Below, in pieces: positions 63,359 through 64,000 of a DNA stretch of 64,000 nt (positions within the stretch are counted from its first letter, which is position 1; each line of letters begins with the position of its first letter). The stretch spans positions 222,211 to 286,210 of the forward strand of contig NZ_FMZZ01000008.1 of the NCBI RefSeq assembly GCF_900101685.1. Reading direction: 5' to 3'. The translations under genes were made by a program, and so were the position numbers. The notes under the pieces are model-generated. The model did no database searches and had not been told where the DNA came from. It saw only the letters and a program-made list of their open reading frames with translations. The DNA comes from Actinokineospora iranica (lineage in GTDB: Bacteria; Actinomycetota; Actinomycetes; Mycobacteriales; Pseudonocardiaceae).

Positions 63359-63676
63359 TTGACGGCGGCGAACCCCTTGGGCCGCGCGCCCGCGCGCCGG
63401 GTGCGGGTGCGCGGGGCATCCATGCGTCCCGCGCTATCCGACGGCGACACGGTCGTGGCCACCCGACGGCAGGTGGCGGCGGGCGCGATCGTGCTGGTCA
63501 CCTGGGACGCGCGGCCGGGACAGCTCTCGGTCAAACGCGCGGTCCACCGGGACGGTGAGGGGTGGCACGTGGAGGGCGACAACGCAGGCGAGTCGACCGA
63601 CTCGCGGACGCTGGGGCCTGCGCGGGTGCACGCGGTCATCCGGTGGCGGCTGTGGCCACGGCCACGCCGCCTCTAG
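63359..63676 (+). CDS. sodX: Nickel-type superoxide dismutase maturation protease SodX
   Basis: S26-family (signal-peptidase-like) protease that trims the SodN propeptide so the nickel hook can form. 105 residues: VRVRGASMRPALSDGDTVVA has the catalytic Ser, and QLSVKRAVHRDGEGWHVEGD the catalytic Lys, followed by NAGESTDSRTLGPA. There is no membrane anchor, as expected for cytoplasmic SodX. The TTG start at 63359 is preceded by an 11-nt Shine-Dalgarno GGAGGTGATCC, complementary to the end of 16S rRNA. The stop codon lies within a decayed CRISPR repeat. Confidence 0.93.
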   Translation: MTAANPLGRAPARRVRVRGASMRPALSDGDTVVATRRQVAAGAIVLVTWDARPGQLSVKRAVHRDGEGWHVEGDNAGESTDSRTLGPARVHAVIRWRLWPRPRRL

Positions 63677-64000
63677 GGGCGGGAAGACCACCGAGCCGCC
63701 TCGCCGTGGCCCGCCGCGAACTGAACACCCCCGCGTGCGCGGGGAAGACCCGGCCACGCGGTTGGTCGCCTCGCTGCGCGCTCGGAACACCCCCGCGTGC
63801 GCGGGGAAGACCTGAGCTACGAGGTCCGCCTCGCCGAGGCCGAGGGAACACCCCCGCGTGCGCGGGGAAGACGGACCGTCGCCCGGCCTCTTGGGCCTCG
63901 ATCACGGAACACCCCCGCGTGCGCGGGGAAGACTGGAGCACCGTGACGATCTGGAGGTCCTGGCGGGGAACACCTCCGCGTGCGCGGGGAAGACCCGCAC
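63661..64000 (-). CRISPR. Leader-distal end of a type I-E-like CRISPR array
   Basis: Five 28-bp repeats at 63722, 63784, 63845, 63906 and 63967, beginning GGAACACCCCCGCG and ending GCGCGGGGAAGAC, with spacers of 34, 33, 33 and 33 nt. The first has T for the first G; the fifth has one C-to-T change. A further decayed repeat at 63661-63688 keeps CGGGAAGAC and is separated by exactly 33 nt (63689-63721). Read on the minus strand the repeat ends GGGGGTGTTCC, the type I-E form, so the leader should lie beyond the right edge. No cas gene in the window. Confidence 0.95.

Noticed and set aside
63661..64000. cas genes linked to the array
   Set aside because: None of the genes left of the array encodes a Cas protein.

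Overview
The window is very GC-rich, gene-dense DNA from an actinomycete. A block of genes keeps almost the order of Mycobacterium tuberculosis Rv3265c to Rv3214 (compared from memory), but with Pseudonocardiales-style additions: a nickel superoxide dismutase pair, a TPR-containing XRE regulator, a very large membrane glycosyltransferase and a CRISPR array. I read it as a chromosomal core segment of a Pseudonocardiaceae-like organism. No tRNA, rRNA or insertion sequence was recognised.

Left part (1-6.7 kb): four glycosyltransferases (two GT2, two GT4), a small hypothetical gene and a GDP-mannose pyrophosphorylase form a cell-envelope polysaccharide region, followed by an AlkA-like DNA glycosylase. 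6.7-12.4 kb: an XRE/TPR regulator, a GntR regulator, a Nudix hydrolase, the coenzyme F420 genes fbiB and fbiA, and a site-2-type protease, all on the minus strand. 12.4-22.7 kb: whiB2, a 1145-residue glycosyltransferase, Rv3259- and DUF3499-type genes, then manB, a Trm112-like gene, a SIS-domain gene and manA (mannose-phosphate supply), and a cation efflux transporter. 22.7-29 kb is more accessory: an orphan MutL-type ATPase, two tandem paralogous secreted small proteins with duplicated upstream DNA, an amino-acid permease, and a membrane protein with an alpha/beta-hydrolase end.

Middle (29-43 kb): sahH, tmk, a VOC protein, mtrA-mtrB-lpqB (cell-wall and division signalling), comF with a large low-complexity insertion, hpf, secA and an Rv3235-family gene. 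Two perfect DnaA boxes lie between lpqB and comF. 43-53 kb: HAD protein, TrmH-type methyltransferase, a WS/DGAT acyltransferase with a variant active-site motif, a DUF6912-type gene, pruA, a lipoprotein, a hydrolase, SRAP (YedK), aroA and rsgA.

Right part (52.5-64 kb): a Doc toxin-antitoxin pair, ybaK, the thiol-oxidative-stress module sigR-rsrA with a textbook sigma-R promoter, ribosomal protein bL37, a mini biotinyl carrier, the pdtaS kinase, whiB1, a diacylglycerol kinase and small metabolic genes. A low-GC AlbA/Schlafen-type ATP-binding gene follows, then sodN/sodX and the leader-distal end of a type I-E-like CRISPR array that runs off the window. No cas gene is visible.

Many genes appear leaderless, with a TANNNT box 6-8 nt before the start codon. 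Strong hairpin terminators separate convergent units. The most unusual observations are the runs of in-frame TGA stops created by 15-bp tandem repeats at the ends of pdtaS and the diacylglycerol kinase gene, the DnaA-box pair, the sigma-R promoter placed to make a long sigma isoform, the duplicated secreted-protein cassettes, the comF insertion, and the decayed CRISPR repeat overlapping the sodX stop codon.
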